DNA from: Auanema rhodensis
Lineage: Eukaryota > Nematoda > Chromadorea > Rhabditida > Rhabditidae
NCBI GenBank assembly: GCA_964057225.1
Contig: OZ059896.1
Location: 14,892,501 to 14,956,500, forward strand
Direction of reading: 5' to 3'
Length of the DNA stretch: 64,000 nt
In this document: one piece after another, positions 38,040-49,163 of the stretch
How positions within the stretch are numbered: the stretch's first letter is position 1
How the letters are laid out: every line of letters starts with the position of its first letter
The notes under the pieces: model-generated
Databases searched by the model: none
Told to the model about the DNA's origin: nothing
What the model saw: only the letters and a program-made list of their open reading frames with translations
Translations under genes and position numbers: made by a program

Positions 38040-38452
38040 TGTTCCATACGTGTCCTATAAGTAGAGCGATTGACAACGTCAATCGCTTATAAAACGGAAC
38101 ATTATAAAAACAAATAGCTGACGCTACATTTGAGAAACAGGAATTCAATGCAACAATGAACGAACACTTTTTCATATTAAGTTTAATTAAAGAAAGCCCA
38201 ATTCAAGCGGAACCAAGTTCCGCGGACCTGATATAACCACTTTTTATGCTCGTAAGGAATACTATATAAGGTTTCCTTACGAGTCCTTTGGGCTGCGACT
38301 AGGAATCATTATGTAACTTTCATTATTGTAATTTGTATACTTTATCATGAATAAACCTTTCTCACTATACTCTTTATCATTTATATTTGGAAGAAAAGAA
38401 AGTAATTCCATGTGGTTACCCAGCCGGAACCCTGGGGAACCACCATGGAACG
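38040..38452 (+). repeat. 5' LTR of element 1
   Basis: 413 bp, starting TGTTCC and ending GGAACG. The only difference I saw from the right LTR is one A/T change near 38363, which indicates a recent insertion. It contains TATATAAGG near 38263, a plausible TATA box, and an AATAAA motif near 38350. Confidence 0.93.
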
Positions 38453-38471
38453 TGGAGGTTCCGCCGAGATT
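38453..38471 (+). other. Primer-binding site, tRNA-Gln type (element 1)
   Basis: TGGAGGTTCCGCCGAGATT immediately follows the LTR. It is complementary to the CCA end and acceptor/T stem of eukaryotic tRNA-Gln, allowing one variant pair. Confidence 0.8.
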
Positions 38472-39865
38472 CGTCTATAACCGACGAATCTCTAAGAACC
38501 ATATTTCGCTACATAAATTTAATTTTGTTGTCTTTCATACATCTAATTAAAGAATTATATTTCGATTATGCTATATGAATTCAATTTGAAATCTTTCTCT
38601 TCTTTATTTCATTCATTCAAAGAACTTTATTTTGATTTTGATTCATAAATTAATACTGAAATCTTATATACATTTATTTAAAAAGATATATTTTGAAACA
38701 ACTTAATTTTGAAATTTTATATTCATTCATTTAAAAGAAACATTTCGATTTTTATCCATATTCTAAGATCTTTCATTCATTTTTGAGGAAAAACTTCGTT
38801 TATAACTATCATAAATTAATTTGAAATTCTTTTATATTTATTCATTTAAAGAAAGGTATTTCGATATTTTTTTTTTTCTGTCAATCTTTTCTTTTTCTTT
38901 TTTTTAATCAAAATCTATTCTATCTCTCATAAATTCTTGTTATAAAGTTTGAAACAATTTTTGAATCAAAAATGAATTAATTTCTTTCATGAATCATCAC
39001 AAAATTCATTGTTTTATATATATTAAAATTCATTAATTTCTATTCTATCCTTTAAAATGTATTACTCATTTATATATATATATTTATGTACAAAACTATT
39101 CTATACTAGTACTATATTCCTACTATATTCCTACTATATTCCTATTTTATTTTTCTTTTATCTTCTTTTAAATTTCATCTTTTTCCCTCTCTTATTACTA
39201 TTATTTTTTCTCTTCTTCCTAATATAACCCAGAAAACAGTCAAATAATTTTGAAATTTTTTTTATCTGAATCCCGAAACTAAGATTTATAATTTTGCATT
39301 TTGATCCTAAAAGTAGCCCGTGAGAAGCAATACCAGACTGTCTCGAGAACTGAGCGGAGGCAACCACTATTTTTGATATAAGACGTACGCATTCCTGATT
39401 TTGAAGATCCCTTTTTTGGTCCTATTTTTGCAAATTTGAAAATTACGACAGAATTAGTCGAGAATGAAAGTGTTAGAGTGGTCTCACCATGAAAATCAGG
39501 GGAGCAGAATTTCGTTAAGGGAGCGATTTCTGTGATTTTTCATAGGCAAGAGAAGTCTGGGAAAGTGAATGTACGAGGCGTGAGCACCTAATCTTGTCGA
39601 AAGACTGAAAGGGAATACTGCTTAGATCACCGTCGTATATTTCACGCCTATTCGAGAGATGGGAACTTGATCCTAGAAAGGGCGCACCGGTCACAGGCCC
39701 GTGTATGTACCCGATTGAGCAATTCTCCGTTAGAAGATTCGCTGCAGGCTGGCCCCCTAGCAAGCGTCACGCATACAACCCCATTTTGCCTCTCACGTTG
39801 TATATATATTTTTATAAGATTCGCATCGTTGGTATAATAATTTCCTTTCCAGGAAAACCAACAAG
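38472..39865 (+). other. Element 1 leader
   Basis: About 1.4 kb of very AT-rich untranslated sequence between the primer-binding site and the first ORF. Element 3 also has a leader of over 1 kb. Nothing specific is recognised. Confidence 0.5.
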
Positions 39866-40303
39866 ATGACGGACTCGAAGAGTAAAAATCCTCCGCAGGA
39901 TAAAACAAATCCACAGAGCGCAGCCCCCGGTAATGATACGCACGTCGAGCCAGTACTCGAGCGGAATCAAAGAAAAAGAGGACCTCCAAATGTTTATGAG
40001 CCGGACACGAAGCGCCGACCTACTGCTGCAAAGAAACCACCCGCTATACCGGGTACCCCCGCGAAGAAAATAGGCACAACAGCTATTAAAACTTCTCGCC
40101 ACGCTATTACTCTAAGTAAAATTAAAGCGTCTGTTAACAAACAAACTCCTAAACGCAATTCTAACGTTATCAAAAGCTCTAGCTATGTTAGCACAAATAC
40201 TTCCCCTTGTAAAGATTATTCTCAAATATCATTTTCATACCCAAATACTGCTATTCTTTCTTCTCCTCTTCCTCGAAATTCACCAAACTATCAGAGAAAA
40301 TAG
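39866..40303 (+). CDS. Element 1 basic gag-N-terminus-like ORF
   Basis: 145 codons, rich in Lys, Pro, Ser and Thr, with the motif RKRGPPNVYEPDTKRR followed by AAKKPP. The start of the element 3 polyprotein has a similarly placed RRKRQPPATYSPPSAKQAK block, so this probably corresponds to the Gag N-terminal extension. Basic clusters may act in nuclear entry or RNA binding (inference). The core capsid-like domain seen in element 3 is missing. Confidence 0.55.
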   Translation: MTDSKSKNPPQDKTNPQSAAPGNDTHVEPVLERNQRKRGPPNVYEPDTKRRPTAAKKPPAIPGTPAKKIGTTAIKTSRHAITLSKIKASVNKQTPKRNSNVIKSSSYVSTNTSPCKDYSQISFSYPNTAILSSPLPRNSPNYQRK

Positions 40304-40602
40304 AAGAAAACGCAAGAAAAGAATTATATGAGGAACGGAAGAAGGAGCCACCCACAATTAAGAAATGGAGTTCAGCACTTAAATTGGCATTGGGATTAGA
40401 AGATAATTCCCCTACAACGCCAGCAAAACCTTATCATGTGCCGATAAGGTATCACAGCACCATACCAGTAACAGAGCCGAAGAAGAGAGTTTCGAAGAGT
40501 CAGATCCCGGACCCAAACTTCGTGGCACCAACAGTACCAGTCATCCATAAGAAAAGACCGTCAACAGTTATTGGGACTACAAGTAAGAAGCTAGAACAAT
40601 AG
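40279..40602 (+). CDS. Element 1 continuation frame
   Basis: A charged frame runs on from around 40279 in a different phase (KLSEKIEENARKELYEERK and onward) and ends at 40602 with SKKLEQ. The first internal Met is at 40384. It may be joined to the preceding ORF by a frameshift, splicing or a mutation. Lys/Pro-rich, with no known domain. Confidence 0.4.
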   Translation, partial: FTKLSEKIEENARKELYEERKKEPPTIKKWSSALKLALGLEDNSPTTPAKPYHVPIRYHSTIPVTEPKKRVSKSQIPDPNFVAPTVPVIHKKRPSTVIGTTSKKLEQ

Positions 40603-40970
40603 TAAAAATCCATAATTTCTATATAAAAATCACAAAAAGTATAATACCATTTTCATAATTTTCATCTAAACTTGAACCTATATATGATTTTTTTTTCTCA
40701 TTTAAGTAAGACATAAAATTCTACACAAATTATTGTACATTTTTATTTTTTTCACTCTCATAAAAATATTGTATCAATAACCAAAATTTCAAAATAAAAT
40801 TATACATCATACTTGGAATCTTTCAAAAATCACTGCAAAGTTTTAATCAACAATCTTCATCATTTTTTTTTTCACCTAACTGGTCAAAAAGGAGGCGACA
40901 AAAAGGAAGGAACAGACCGACCTAGTTTTAAAAAGGATAAAAAGGACAGAAAACAGTAACAAAGATAACA

Positions 40971-41573
40971 ATGTCCACCCAACTCCCTGAAGCCGTCGAA
41001 ATTCCCCTCATGATGGCCAAAAAGAGATGGCTTTCAATTCAACTATTAGTAAGAGAATTGAAGCAGCTAGGCGCCAATACCATCGCCAACCGCCCCAGGA
41101 AAGAGAAGAACCTGAAAGAGTTAGTTCAAGGACTAACAAGAGCGAACACCAGTACTGAAACGCTCAAAATCCTATGTTACCAATACGACAAGGATCGACT
41201 GTCGGAGGTTGACCACTACATAGGACCATGGACCAACATAGCAGGAGTCATCCGAGAAGCCATTGCTGAACTAAGGGACCAACTAGGTTATTCACCTAGT
41301 TGCGATTCACCAGAACAGCAGACACCAAACTGGATTATTGCCGAGACCCATTCGGCCTATCAAGAATGGAGCCTGCAACATTGCAGCGAACTGCCATCCA
41401 CAGAGGCAAGAAAAAGCATTATAAATGCTCTACAAATATTTCTGGCATCACCAGCAACCACCAAGGAAGAAATGGAAAGAAAAACGGATTTATGCAACAA
41501 GACTATGTATCTTCTCCACGACCTAGGATCATCACCATTACCAGAGATACACCAGTATTATGAAGAAGACTAA
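40971..41573 (+). CDS. Element 1 accessory protein, 200 aa
   Basis: A complete ORF from ATG to stop, helical and charged, in a stretch with higher GC than its surroundings. No known domain. It occupies the position just before the 3' LTR, where element 3 carries a 100-codon ORF. Both have a C-terminal helical region with spaced Leu/Met and a final acidic tail, so they may be related; the likeness is weak by eye. Retention in an element that lost its enzymes suggests a function selected for transmission. Confidence 0.6.
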   Translation: MSTQLPEAVEIPLMMAKKRWLSIQLLVRELKQLGANTIANRPRKEKNLKELVQGLTRANTSTETLKILCYQYDKDRLSEVDHYIGPWTNIAGVIREAIAELRDQLGYSPSCDSPEQQTPNWIIAETHSAYQEWSLQHCSELPSTEARKSIINALQIFLASPATTKEEMERKTDLCNKTMYLLHDLGSSPLPEIHQYYEED

Positions 41574-41780
41574 AAAGAACCTTTGAAAGATTCCCAGTAT
41601 GATATATGATATATTATTTTGTAATTACATCGTTTCCCTTCATTTTTTCTTCATTAAATTATTCTATATTATCAATATTCTTTTATATATTTTTTAAAAC
41701 ATTTCCTACAACTTTCACATTTGCATGGAATTTCACTTTCTCGATGTAGCTGAGGTCAGCTACTTTTTCGGTATTAGGCA

Positions 41781-42193
41781 TGTTCCATACGTGTCCTATA
41801 AGTAGAGCGATTGACAACGTCAATCGCTTATAAAACGGAACATTATAAAAACAAATAGCTGACGCTACATTTGAGAAACAGGAATTCAATGCAACAATGA
41901 ACGAACACTTTTTCATATTAAGTTTAATTAAAGAAAGCCCAATTCAAGCGGAACCAAGTTCCGCGGACCTGATATAACCACTTTTTATGCTCGTAAGGAA
42001 TACTATATAAGGTTTCCTTACGAGTCCTTTGGGCTGCGACTAGGAATCATTATGTAACTTTCATTATTGTAATTTGTATACTTTATCATGAATAAACCTT
42101 TCTCTCTATACTCTTTATCATTTATATTTGGAAGAAAAGAAAGTAATTCCATGTGGTTACCCAGCCGGAACCCTGGGGAACCACCATGGAACG
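41781..42193 (+). repeat. 3' LTR of element 1
   Basis: 413 bp, nearly identical to the left LTR. Preceded by ATTAGGCA; the same GGCA end precedes the 3' LTR in elements 2 and 3 (read in their own orientation), so it is probably part of the plus-strand primer region. Confidence 0.93.
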
Positions 42194-42246
42194 TTGTCAA
42201 TAACTGCTATAATCAATATTTTAAATGGGAGAAAAAGAAAAGAAAC

Positions 42247-42329
42247 TCCGTCGAGCCGGATTCGAACCAGCGACCTAAGGATATCTACACTTCTACAGTG
42301 CTCCGCTCTACCAACTGAGCTATCGACGG
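42247..42329 (-). tRNA. tRNA-Tyr(GTA), next to element 1
   Basis: First gene right of element 1. One anticodon-stem change (shared with 31257, 33015 and 34966) mismatches the stem. Confidence 0.75.
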
Positions 42330-44976
42330 AACGAATCTGTTGTTTTCAGAGGTTATTGTCAATAACTGCTATAATCAATATTTTAAATGGAACAAAAAGA
42401 AAAGAAACTCCGTCGAGCCGGATTCGAACCAGCGACCTAAGGATATCTACACTTCTACAGTCCTCCGCTCTACCAACTGAGCTATCGACGGAACGAATCT
42501 GTTGTTTTCCGAAGTGATTGTCAATAACTACTATAATCTATATTGAAAATCGAAAAAAGAGAAGAAACTCCGTCGAGCCTAACTTCTACAATCCTCCGCT
42601 CTACCAACTGAGTTATCGACGGAACGAATCTGTTCTTTTCAGAGGTTATTGTCAATAACTGCTATAATCAATATTTTAAATGGGAGAAAAAGAAAAGAAA
42701 CTCCGTCGAGCCGGATTCGAACCAGCGACCTAAGGATATCTACACTTCTACAGTCCTCCGCTCTACCAAGTGAGCTATCGACGGAACGAATCTGTTGTTT
42801 TCAGAGGTTATTGTCAATAACTGCTATAATCAATATTTTAAATGAAAGAAAAAGAAGAGAAACTCCGTCGAGCCGGATTCGAACCAGCGACCTAAGGATA
42901 TCTACACTTCTACAGTCCTCCGCTCTACCAACTGAGCTATCGACGGAACGAATCTGTTGTTTTCCGAAGTGATTGTCAATAACTACTATAATCAATATTT
43001 CAAATGGGAGAAAAAGAAAAGAAACTCCGTCGAGCCGGATTCGAACCAGCGACCTAAGGATATCTACACTTCTACAGTCCTCCGCTCTACCAACTGAGCT
43101 ATCGACGGAACGAATCTGTTGTTTTCAGAGGTTATTGTCAATAACTACTATAATCTATATTGAAAATCGAAAAAAGAAAAGAAACTCCGTCGAGCCTAAC
43201 TTCTACAATCCTCCGCTCTACCAACTGAGCTATCGACGGAACGAAGCTGTTGTTTCCAGAGGTTATTGTCAATAACTGCTATAATCAATATTTTAAATGG
43301 AACAAAAAGAAAAGAAACTCCGTCGAGCCGGATTCGAACCAGCGACCTAAGGATATCTACACTTCTACAGTCCTCCGCTCTACCAACTGAGCTATCGACG
43401 GAACGAATCTGTTGTTTTCCGAAGTGATTGTCAATAACTACTATAATCTATATTGAAAATCGAAAAAAGAAAAGAAACTCCGTCGAGCCTAACTTCTACA
43501 ATCCTCCGCTCTACCAACTGAGTTATCGACGGAACGAATCTGTTATTTTCAGAGGTTATTGTCAATAACTGCTATAATCAATATTTTAAATGGGAGAAAA
43601 AGAAAAGAAACTCCGTCGAGCCGGATTCGAACCAGCGACCTAAGGATATCTACACTTCTACAGTCCTCCGCTCTACCAACTGAGCTATCGACGGAACGAA
43701 TCTGTTGTTTTCAGAGGTTATTGTCAATAACTGCTATAATCAATATTTTAAATGGAACAGAAAGAAAAGAAACTCCGTCGAGCCGGATTCGAACCAGCGA
43801 CCTAAGGATATCTACACTTCTACAGTCCTCCGCTCTACCAACTGAGCTATCGACGGAACGAATCTGTTGTTTTCAGAGGTTATTGTCAATAACTGCTATA
43901 ATCAATATTTTAAATGGAAGAAAAAGAAAAGAAACTCCGTCGAGCCGGATTCGAACCAGCGACCTAAGGATATCTACACTTCTACAGTCCTCCGCTCTAC
44001 CAACTGAGCTATCGACGGAACGAATCTGTTGTTTTCAGAGGTTATTGTCAATAACTACTATAATCTATATTGAAAATCGAAAAAAGAAAAGAAACTCCGT
44101 CGAGCCTAACTTCTACAATCCTCCGCTCTACCAACTGAGCTATCGACGGAACGAAGCTGTTGTTTTCAGAGGTTATTGTCAATAACTGCTATAATCAATA
44201 TTTTAAATGGAACAAAAAGAAAAGAAACTCCGTCGAGCCGGATTCGAACCAGCGACCTAAGGATATCTACACTTCTACAGTCCTCCGCTCTACCAACTGA
44301 GCTATCGACGGAACGAATCTGTTGTTTTCCGAAGTGATTGTCAATAACTACTATAATCTATATTGAAAATCGAAAACAGAAAAGAAACTCCGTCGAGCCT
44401 AACTTCTACAATCCTCCGCTCTACCAACTGAGTTATCGACGGAACGAATCTGTTATTTTCAGAGGTTATTGTCAATAACTGCTATAATCAATATTTTAAA
44501 TGGGAGAAAAAGAAAAGAAACTCCGTCGAGCCGGATTCGAACCAGCGACCTAAGGATATCTACACTTCTACAGTCCTCCGCTCTACCAACTGAGCTATCG
44601 ACGGAACGAATCTGTTGTTTTCAGAGGTTATTGTCAATAACTGCTATAATCAATATTTTAAATGGAAGAAAAAGAAAAGAAACTCCGTCGAGCCGGATTC
44701 GAACCAGCGACCTAAGGATATCTACACTTCTACAGTCCTCCGCTCTACCAACTGAGCTATCCACGGAACGAATCTGTTGTTTTCCGAAGTGATTGTCAAT
44801 AACTACTATAATCTATATTGAAAATCGAAAAAAGAAAAGAAACTCCGTCGAGCCTAACTTCTACAATCCTCCGCTCTACCAACTGAGCTATCGACGGAAC
44901 GAATCTGTTGTTTTCCGAAGTGATTGTCAATAACTACTATAATCAATATTTTAAATGGAACAAAAAGAAAAGAAAC

Positions 44977-45059
44977 TCCGTCGAGCCGGATTCGAACCAG
45001 CGACCTAAGGATATCTACACTTCTACAGTCCTCCGCTCTACCAACTGAGCTATCGACGG
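44977..45059 (-). tRNA. tRNA-Tyr(GTA), next to element 2
   Basis: Consensus gene. Element 2 is inserted 20-23 bp upstream of its 5' end, so its native 5' flank is largely replaced by LTR sequence. Confidence 0.92.
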
Positions 45060-45082
45060 AACGAATCTGTTCTTTTCAGAGG

Positions 45083-45427
45083 CGTTCCGTTATGCTCCTG
45101 CGTCGATAATATAAACCATTGTAGTTTATACCATGACGCGAATAGTATTCCTTGGTGTAGCGGTAAGGAATAAAGAGCATAAGGTCAATCATAAGATAAA
45201 AGAGAGAAAGATTTATTGGCATGAAACTACAACAATAATATACAAAGATAAAGATACAATACAATAAGATAAATATAAGTATAAAGACTAAACTACAAGC
45301 CGTCCATGAGCTTGCTAAGAGGCGAACTCGCGACCAAGGGAACGAGGGAAGGCGGAGCCATTCCTCGGTCCTCTGGTCGTCTGGCTCTAACCCTTCAGCT
45401 ACATATATGGGGAGTCCGAATGGAACG
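45083..45427 (-). repeat. 3' LTR of element 2
   Basis: 345 bp with termini CGTTCC and GGAACG, which are inverted repeats. One difference from the other LTR was noticed (GCGACC versus CCGACC near 45330). On the minus strand it is preceded by AAAAAGGGCA, a plausible polypurine tract. Confidence 0.92.
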
Positions 45428-46067
45428 TGCCCTTTTTCAAAGATTTTTCGCGTCCGCGCGATATAAAGAGTTTTTAGTGTATATGTAGCTGAGTTTTAGA
45501 GTCTAGGAGTTTACAAATAAATTTAAAAGTTTTAAAATCTACATGTAGAAAGATATATAAATAGTTTTAATGGGTTTCTTTATGGTATTAAGATAGAATT
45601 TGAATACAATAATAGGTTTTATGTTATTTTGTAACGGAGGATTAGAAAATAAATTTAGTCATTGTAGTACTGTAATAAAAAAAAATTCTTTGTTTCATGA
45701 ATGTGTGATTTATGTGAGACACTAAGGAATTATTAAATATTTCGGTTACATGGTTACTCGTATCCTAATGATGATGGGGATAATTTTAGTTAATAATTTA
45801 CTCGTCTCCATATGTCTCTCTGAATGAATCCTTGAGTACTAATGGAGGCTACCACTCAGATGGGGTGTGGCTTAGGCGCCTGCCAATGTTCGTCTCTTCC
45901 TGGAGATACATATGGAGCTCAGTTTAGCGCAAAATTTTATCTCTATCGGTCGTATAGGATTACGGTAGCCATTTATTTCTATTATATTTTCACTTATTCC
46001 TTATTTTTGGTTGTTTACTCACTTAATCTCTCATCAAAAAGTTTTCTAATTCACCGTTACTTTCCTT

Positions 46068-46527
46068 TTACAATTTACAGAAAAGAAAAGAATGTATATA
46101 AAAATTTTTTCTGTCGTCGGCTTTGATGAAGTCCGGATCTTCGTAGGTGTCGTCAGAAGGTGAATATGTTCCTTCTCGGGGAGTATAAAACTGGTCGACT
46201 TGCGGCTTCGGCTTCTCGGCTGGTTGGTGCGGTTTTTCTATTTGAACACTAAGAAGTCGGGTACGGCTTCTGCGACGTTTTGCGACAGTAGCGTCACTGT
46301 TGGTATCGGACGGGTAAAGGGCTCGGAAAACCGATGAGAATCTTTTGGCCACCTTTATAGGACTCTTGGTTTGGAAAAACCGAGAATGGTGAGCTACGTG
46401 TGGGATGTTGACGTAAGGTGCGTAAGATTCTTTTAGATGTGTGTTGGGAGAGAGAAAGATTCGGGAGCAATAGGATAGTCATGCTTTGCTGGGCGATGCG
46501 GAGGGTAAATGAGAGGGAGTTTTTCAA
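46068..46527 (-). CDS. Element 2 minus-strand basic ORFs
   Basis: Two overlapping frames: 46527-46294, and 46352-46068 with AKRRRSRTR and a Pro/Lys-rich stretch followed by an acidic SPSDDTYEDPDF. The second looks the more protein-like. They sit in the element's sense strand and may be remains of a Gag-type N terminus. No domain is recognised; the coding status is uncertain. Confidence 0.35.
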
Positions 46528-46767
46528 ATCCTGGCCAGGAATCTGACTCCGCCTATCTACCGTAAGCTTATTATAGTTAATGATGTTTATCTCTTCGCAA
46601 AAACTATTTTTATCCGCTCTTGCACTTACCTCTAATTTTGTTTTCTTACTGCTCTAGAATCTTTAAAAAAAACTTTATTCATGTCATCCCCTTTGTACTT
46701 TTGCGGCCTTTGGACATTTATTTTAAGGTTAGAAACAAAAGAAAAGAAAAGAAAGAAAGAAAAAAAA

Positions 46768-47312
46768 ATGAATTTCCAACGTTATAATCCCACTGGCATG
46801 ACTTATGTCCTGTGGAAATTATACGAATCCATCGTTGAGTACGATGGAGAAGGAGTTTTGGCTTATAGGCCAAATCTTGATATAATTTTAATGGTTTGTG
46901 TATCTCCATTTTATGTTTGATTATTTGATTACTTTAGTTTATCGAAGATCACCAAATGTATTATTTGGGGCAGGGCCATATAAACTTTGCCACCTTCGTA
47001 GATGTAGCTCCCGAAGTGGAGCTTGTTGGTCGAAGGTGCTTAGTTGATCTATGCGCTCATGTATATAATGGTAGGGCCGGTTTATTAACCGCACGTCCTT
47101 GGGCCTGGTACCAGGAAAAGAGTCATTTTTATTATTATTTATTATATAGATTATTGTTTAAAATCTATATTGTTTATGATGACTCATTATTTGGTTTGGA
47201 ACTTAGGGTTTCGCGAGGTTTAGAATATAGTGAAGATTTAATTGCGAGCGAAACTCCTATGTTTCTTGCCTCTGAGTTTCGAACTCGGTTGCAAATCAAA
47301 TATGGGTATTGA
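46768..47312 (+). CDS. Two-exon unknown gene antisense inside element 2
   Basis: Exon 1 is 46768-46893 (42 codons from Met; an in-frame Met also exists at 46681). The intron 46894-46937 is 44 bp with GT...TTTAG ends. Exon 2 is 46938-47312, ending in TGA and followed at once by AATAAA. The frame is preserved across the intron (phase 0) and the product is about 166 residues, with YNPTGMTYVLWKLYES and RRCLVDLCAHVYNGRAGLL. I do not recognise the family. An intron on the strand opposite to the element's RNA would not be removed during retrotransposition, so the gene can travel with it. Confidence 0.6.
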
Positions 47313-47532
47313 CTGAATAAAGTTTGTACTCTGTGTTTTTATTTTTGTGCACTTTGCTCTGTTTTCGTCAAGAAAATGGACTTATGTTTGCAATCTTTTC
47401 CTCATTCCTTTTCCCTTAAATAGCATGTTTTGCTCAAAATGTTTTCGACATTGTGCATGCTAATGAGGTTTGAGGAGAGTTATTGAAAAGGCTGTCCTTT
47501 TTCTTGATCAAAATGAGCAAAAGTGCGTTTTC

Positions 47533-47889
47533 CTAAGCGAATTTCTTTTTAAAAATTAGAAAAATACGTCTATTTTTAAACATTTCCCATTTACTTAGGA
47601 TTACTGTAGGATATAAGGGGTATCTTATGAGTTGAAACAACGAAATGATTTGAGGAAGGTGACATAATCTACGGGGATAAAATCCGTAGCAGTTATGCTT
47701 CCGCCAACTTGACCTGACTGTCAAATAAGAGCTGAGAAGTCTTATTGCAGATTTACCAGGCTTTTTCGGACTAGTGTGGTCCCTTTTTATATTCAATTTA
47801 TGTAACCGTTTTTGGTTTCCCGCAAAATAATATGTAAAATGATCTTTTACGTCTGAATATAATAATTTCAAAATTCTAGTCCTGACCAC
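47533..47889 (-). CDS. Element 2 possible ORF, 118 codons
   Basis: A basic open frame on the sense strand of element 2. It has no recognisable domain and ordinary AT-rich composition. It may be a decayed element gene or chance. Confidence 0.25.
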   Translation of the reverse strand: MVRTRILKLLYSDVKDHFTYYFAGNQKRLHKLNIKRDHTSPKKPGKSAIRLLSSYLTVRSSWRKHNCYGFYPRRLCHLPQIISLFQLIRYPLYPTVILSKWEMFKNRRIFLIFKKKFA

Positions 47890-48280
47890 AAAATATACAA
47901 ACTATAATCAATTGCGCGCGTCTTATGAATTTTTGTTCCAATAATCAAACTTCTCTATGCCCCCCAAAAAAAATGTGAACAACTATATTTTCTCGTTTGG
48001 CGAAATTGTCCTCTATTTCAATCCAAACGTCCTCAAAATGGCATGAGAAGCGGTACAAGATACGATATAGAAAAGGGTGGACATTCAGACGGTTTTAATT
48101 GAGGACAGCGGGCAAAATTTTTATTGGTCCTATCTCGCATTTAAGCGAGATCCCTTGTATCTGTACCTTAAAACAAATTGGCGCCTTCATTTTGTTGTTT
48201 CAAGTGGAGGAATTTATAATTTAGAATGCAAAAATGGACTTTTACAATAAAAACAAATTTTTGTTCAAAAGATGAGTTCG

Positions 48281-48294
48281 AGGTGGAACCTCCA
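48281..48294 (-). other. Primer-binding site, tRNA-Gln type (element 2)
   Basis: Read on the minus strand directly after the 5' LTR: TGGAGGTTCCACCT. The first 13 bases match the complement of the tRNA-Gln 3' end. Confidence 0.75.
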
Positions 48295-48639
48295 CGTTCC
48301 GTTATGCTCCTGCGTCGATAATATAAACCATTGTAGTTTATACCATGACGCGAATAGTATTCCTTGGTGTAGCGGTAAGGAATAAAGAGCATAAGGTCAA
48401 TCATAAGATAAAAGAGAGAAAGATTTATTGGCATGAAACTACAACAATAATATACAAAGATAAAGATACAATACAATAAGATAAATATAAGTATAAAGAC
48501 TAAACTACAAGCCGTCCATGAGCTTGCTAAGAGGCGAACTCCCGACCAAGGGAACGAGGGAAGGCGGAGCCATTCCTCGGTCCTCTGGTCGTCTGGCTCT
48601 AACCCTTCAGCTACATATATGGGGAGTCCGAATGGAACG
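48295..48639 (-). repeat. 5' LTR of element 2
   Basis: 345-bp copy of the left LTR; its outer end abuts the GAGG target duplication. Confidence 0.92.
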
Positions 48640-49113
48640 GAGGTTATTGTCAATAACTGCTATAATCAATATTTTAAATGGGAGAAAAAGAAAAGAAACT
48701 CCGTCCAGCCGGATTCGAACCAGCGACCTAAGGATATCTACACTTCTACAGTCCTCCGCTCTACCAACTGAGCTATCGACGGAACGAATCTGTTGTTTTC
48801 CGAAGTGATTGTCAATAACTACTATAATCTATATTGAAAATCGAAAAAAGAGAAGAAACTCCGTCGAGCCTAACTTCTACAATCCTCCGCTCTACCAACT
48901 GAGTTATCGACGGAACGAATCTGTTCTTTTCAGAGGTTATTGTCAATAACTGCTATAATCAATATTTTAAATGGGAGAAAAAGAAAAGAAACTCCGTCGA
49001 GCCGGATTCGAACCAGCGACCTAAGGATATCTACACTTCTACAGTCCTCCGCTCTACCAACTGAGCTATCGACGGAACGAATCTGTTGTTTTCAGAGGTT
49101 ATTGTCAATAACT

Positions 49114-49163
49114 GATATCTACACTTCTACAGTCCTCCGCTCTACCAACCGAGCTATCGACGG
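49114..49163 (-). pseudogene. tRNA-Tyr 5' half unit (representative)
   Basis: Keeps the acceptor 5' strand, D arm, anticodon and intron, then jumps into the spacer after CAATAACTG. The 3' half, T arm and terminator tract are deleted. One D-loop change (CCAACCGAG on the plus strand) is shared by all five half units in the right part of the window: 49114, 50405, 51534, 63373 and 63914. They therefore descend from one deletion event. Confidence 0.88.

Larger units (their letters stand above)
38040..42193 (+). mobile_element. LTR retrotransposon 1 (non-autonomous, Ty3/gypsy-type signals)
   Basis: 4154 bp with two 413-bp LTRs, a 4-bp target duplication, and a tRNA-Gln primer site directly after the left LTR. 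It codes for a Lys/Pro-rich gag-N-terminus-like frame and a separate 200-codon protein. No protease, RT, RNase H or integrase is present, so it must move with proteins supplied in trans, perhaps by a relative of element 3. It lies opposite in orientation to the tRNA genes and is inserted 27-30 bp upstream of a short tRNA unit. Confidence 0.9.
42194..45082 (-). repeat. tRNA-Tyr array, segment between elements 1 and 2
   Basis: Thirteen full genes (83 nt) start at 42247, 42409, 42702, 42864, 43026, 43319, 43612, 43774, 43936, 44229, 44522, 44684 and 44977. Six short units (54 nt) start at 42569, 43186, 43479, 44096, 44389 and 44844. The spacers to the left of 43026 and 44977 are hybrids: type B on one side (CCGAAGTG) and type A on the other (TTTCAAATGG or TTTTAAATGG), which indicates recombination inside the spacer. 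Confidence 0.95.
45083..48639 (-). mobile_element. LTR retrotransposon 2 (non-autonomous, with antisense cargo gene)
   Basis: 3557 bp with two 345-bp LTRs, target duplication GAGG (45079-45082 and 48640-48643), and a tRNA-Gln type primer site next to the right LTR, which sets the minus orientation. No retroviral enzyme is recognisable. The interior holds minus-strand basic ORFs and a two-exon gene on the opposite strand. Confidence 0.9.

Noticed and set aside
39158-40102. Overlapping minus-strand ORFs in element 1
   Set aside because: Opposite strand to the element's own frames, overlapping one another and without motifs; one runs antisense to the basic gag-like ORF.
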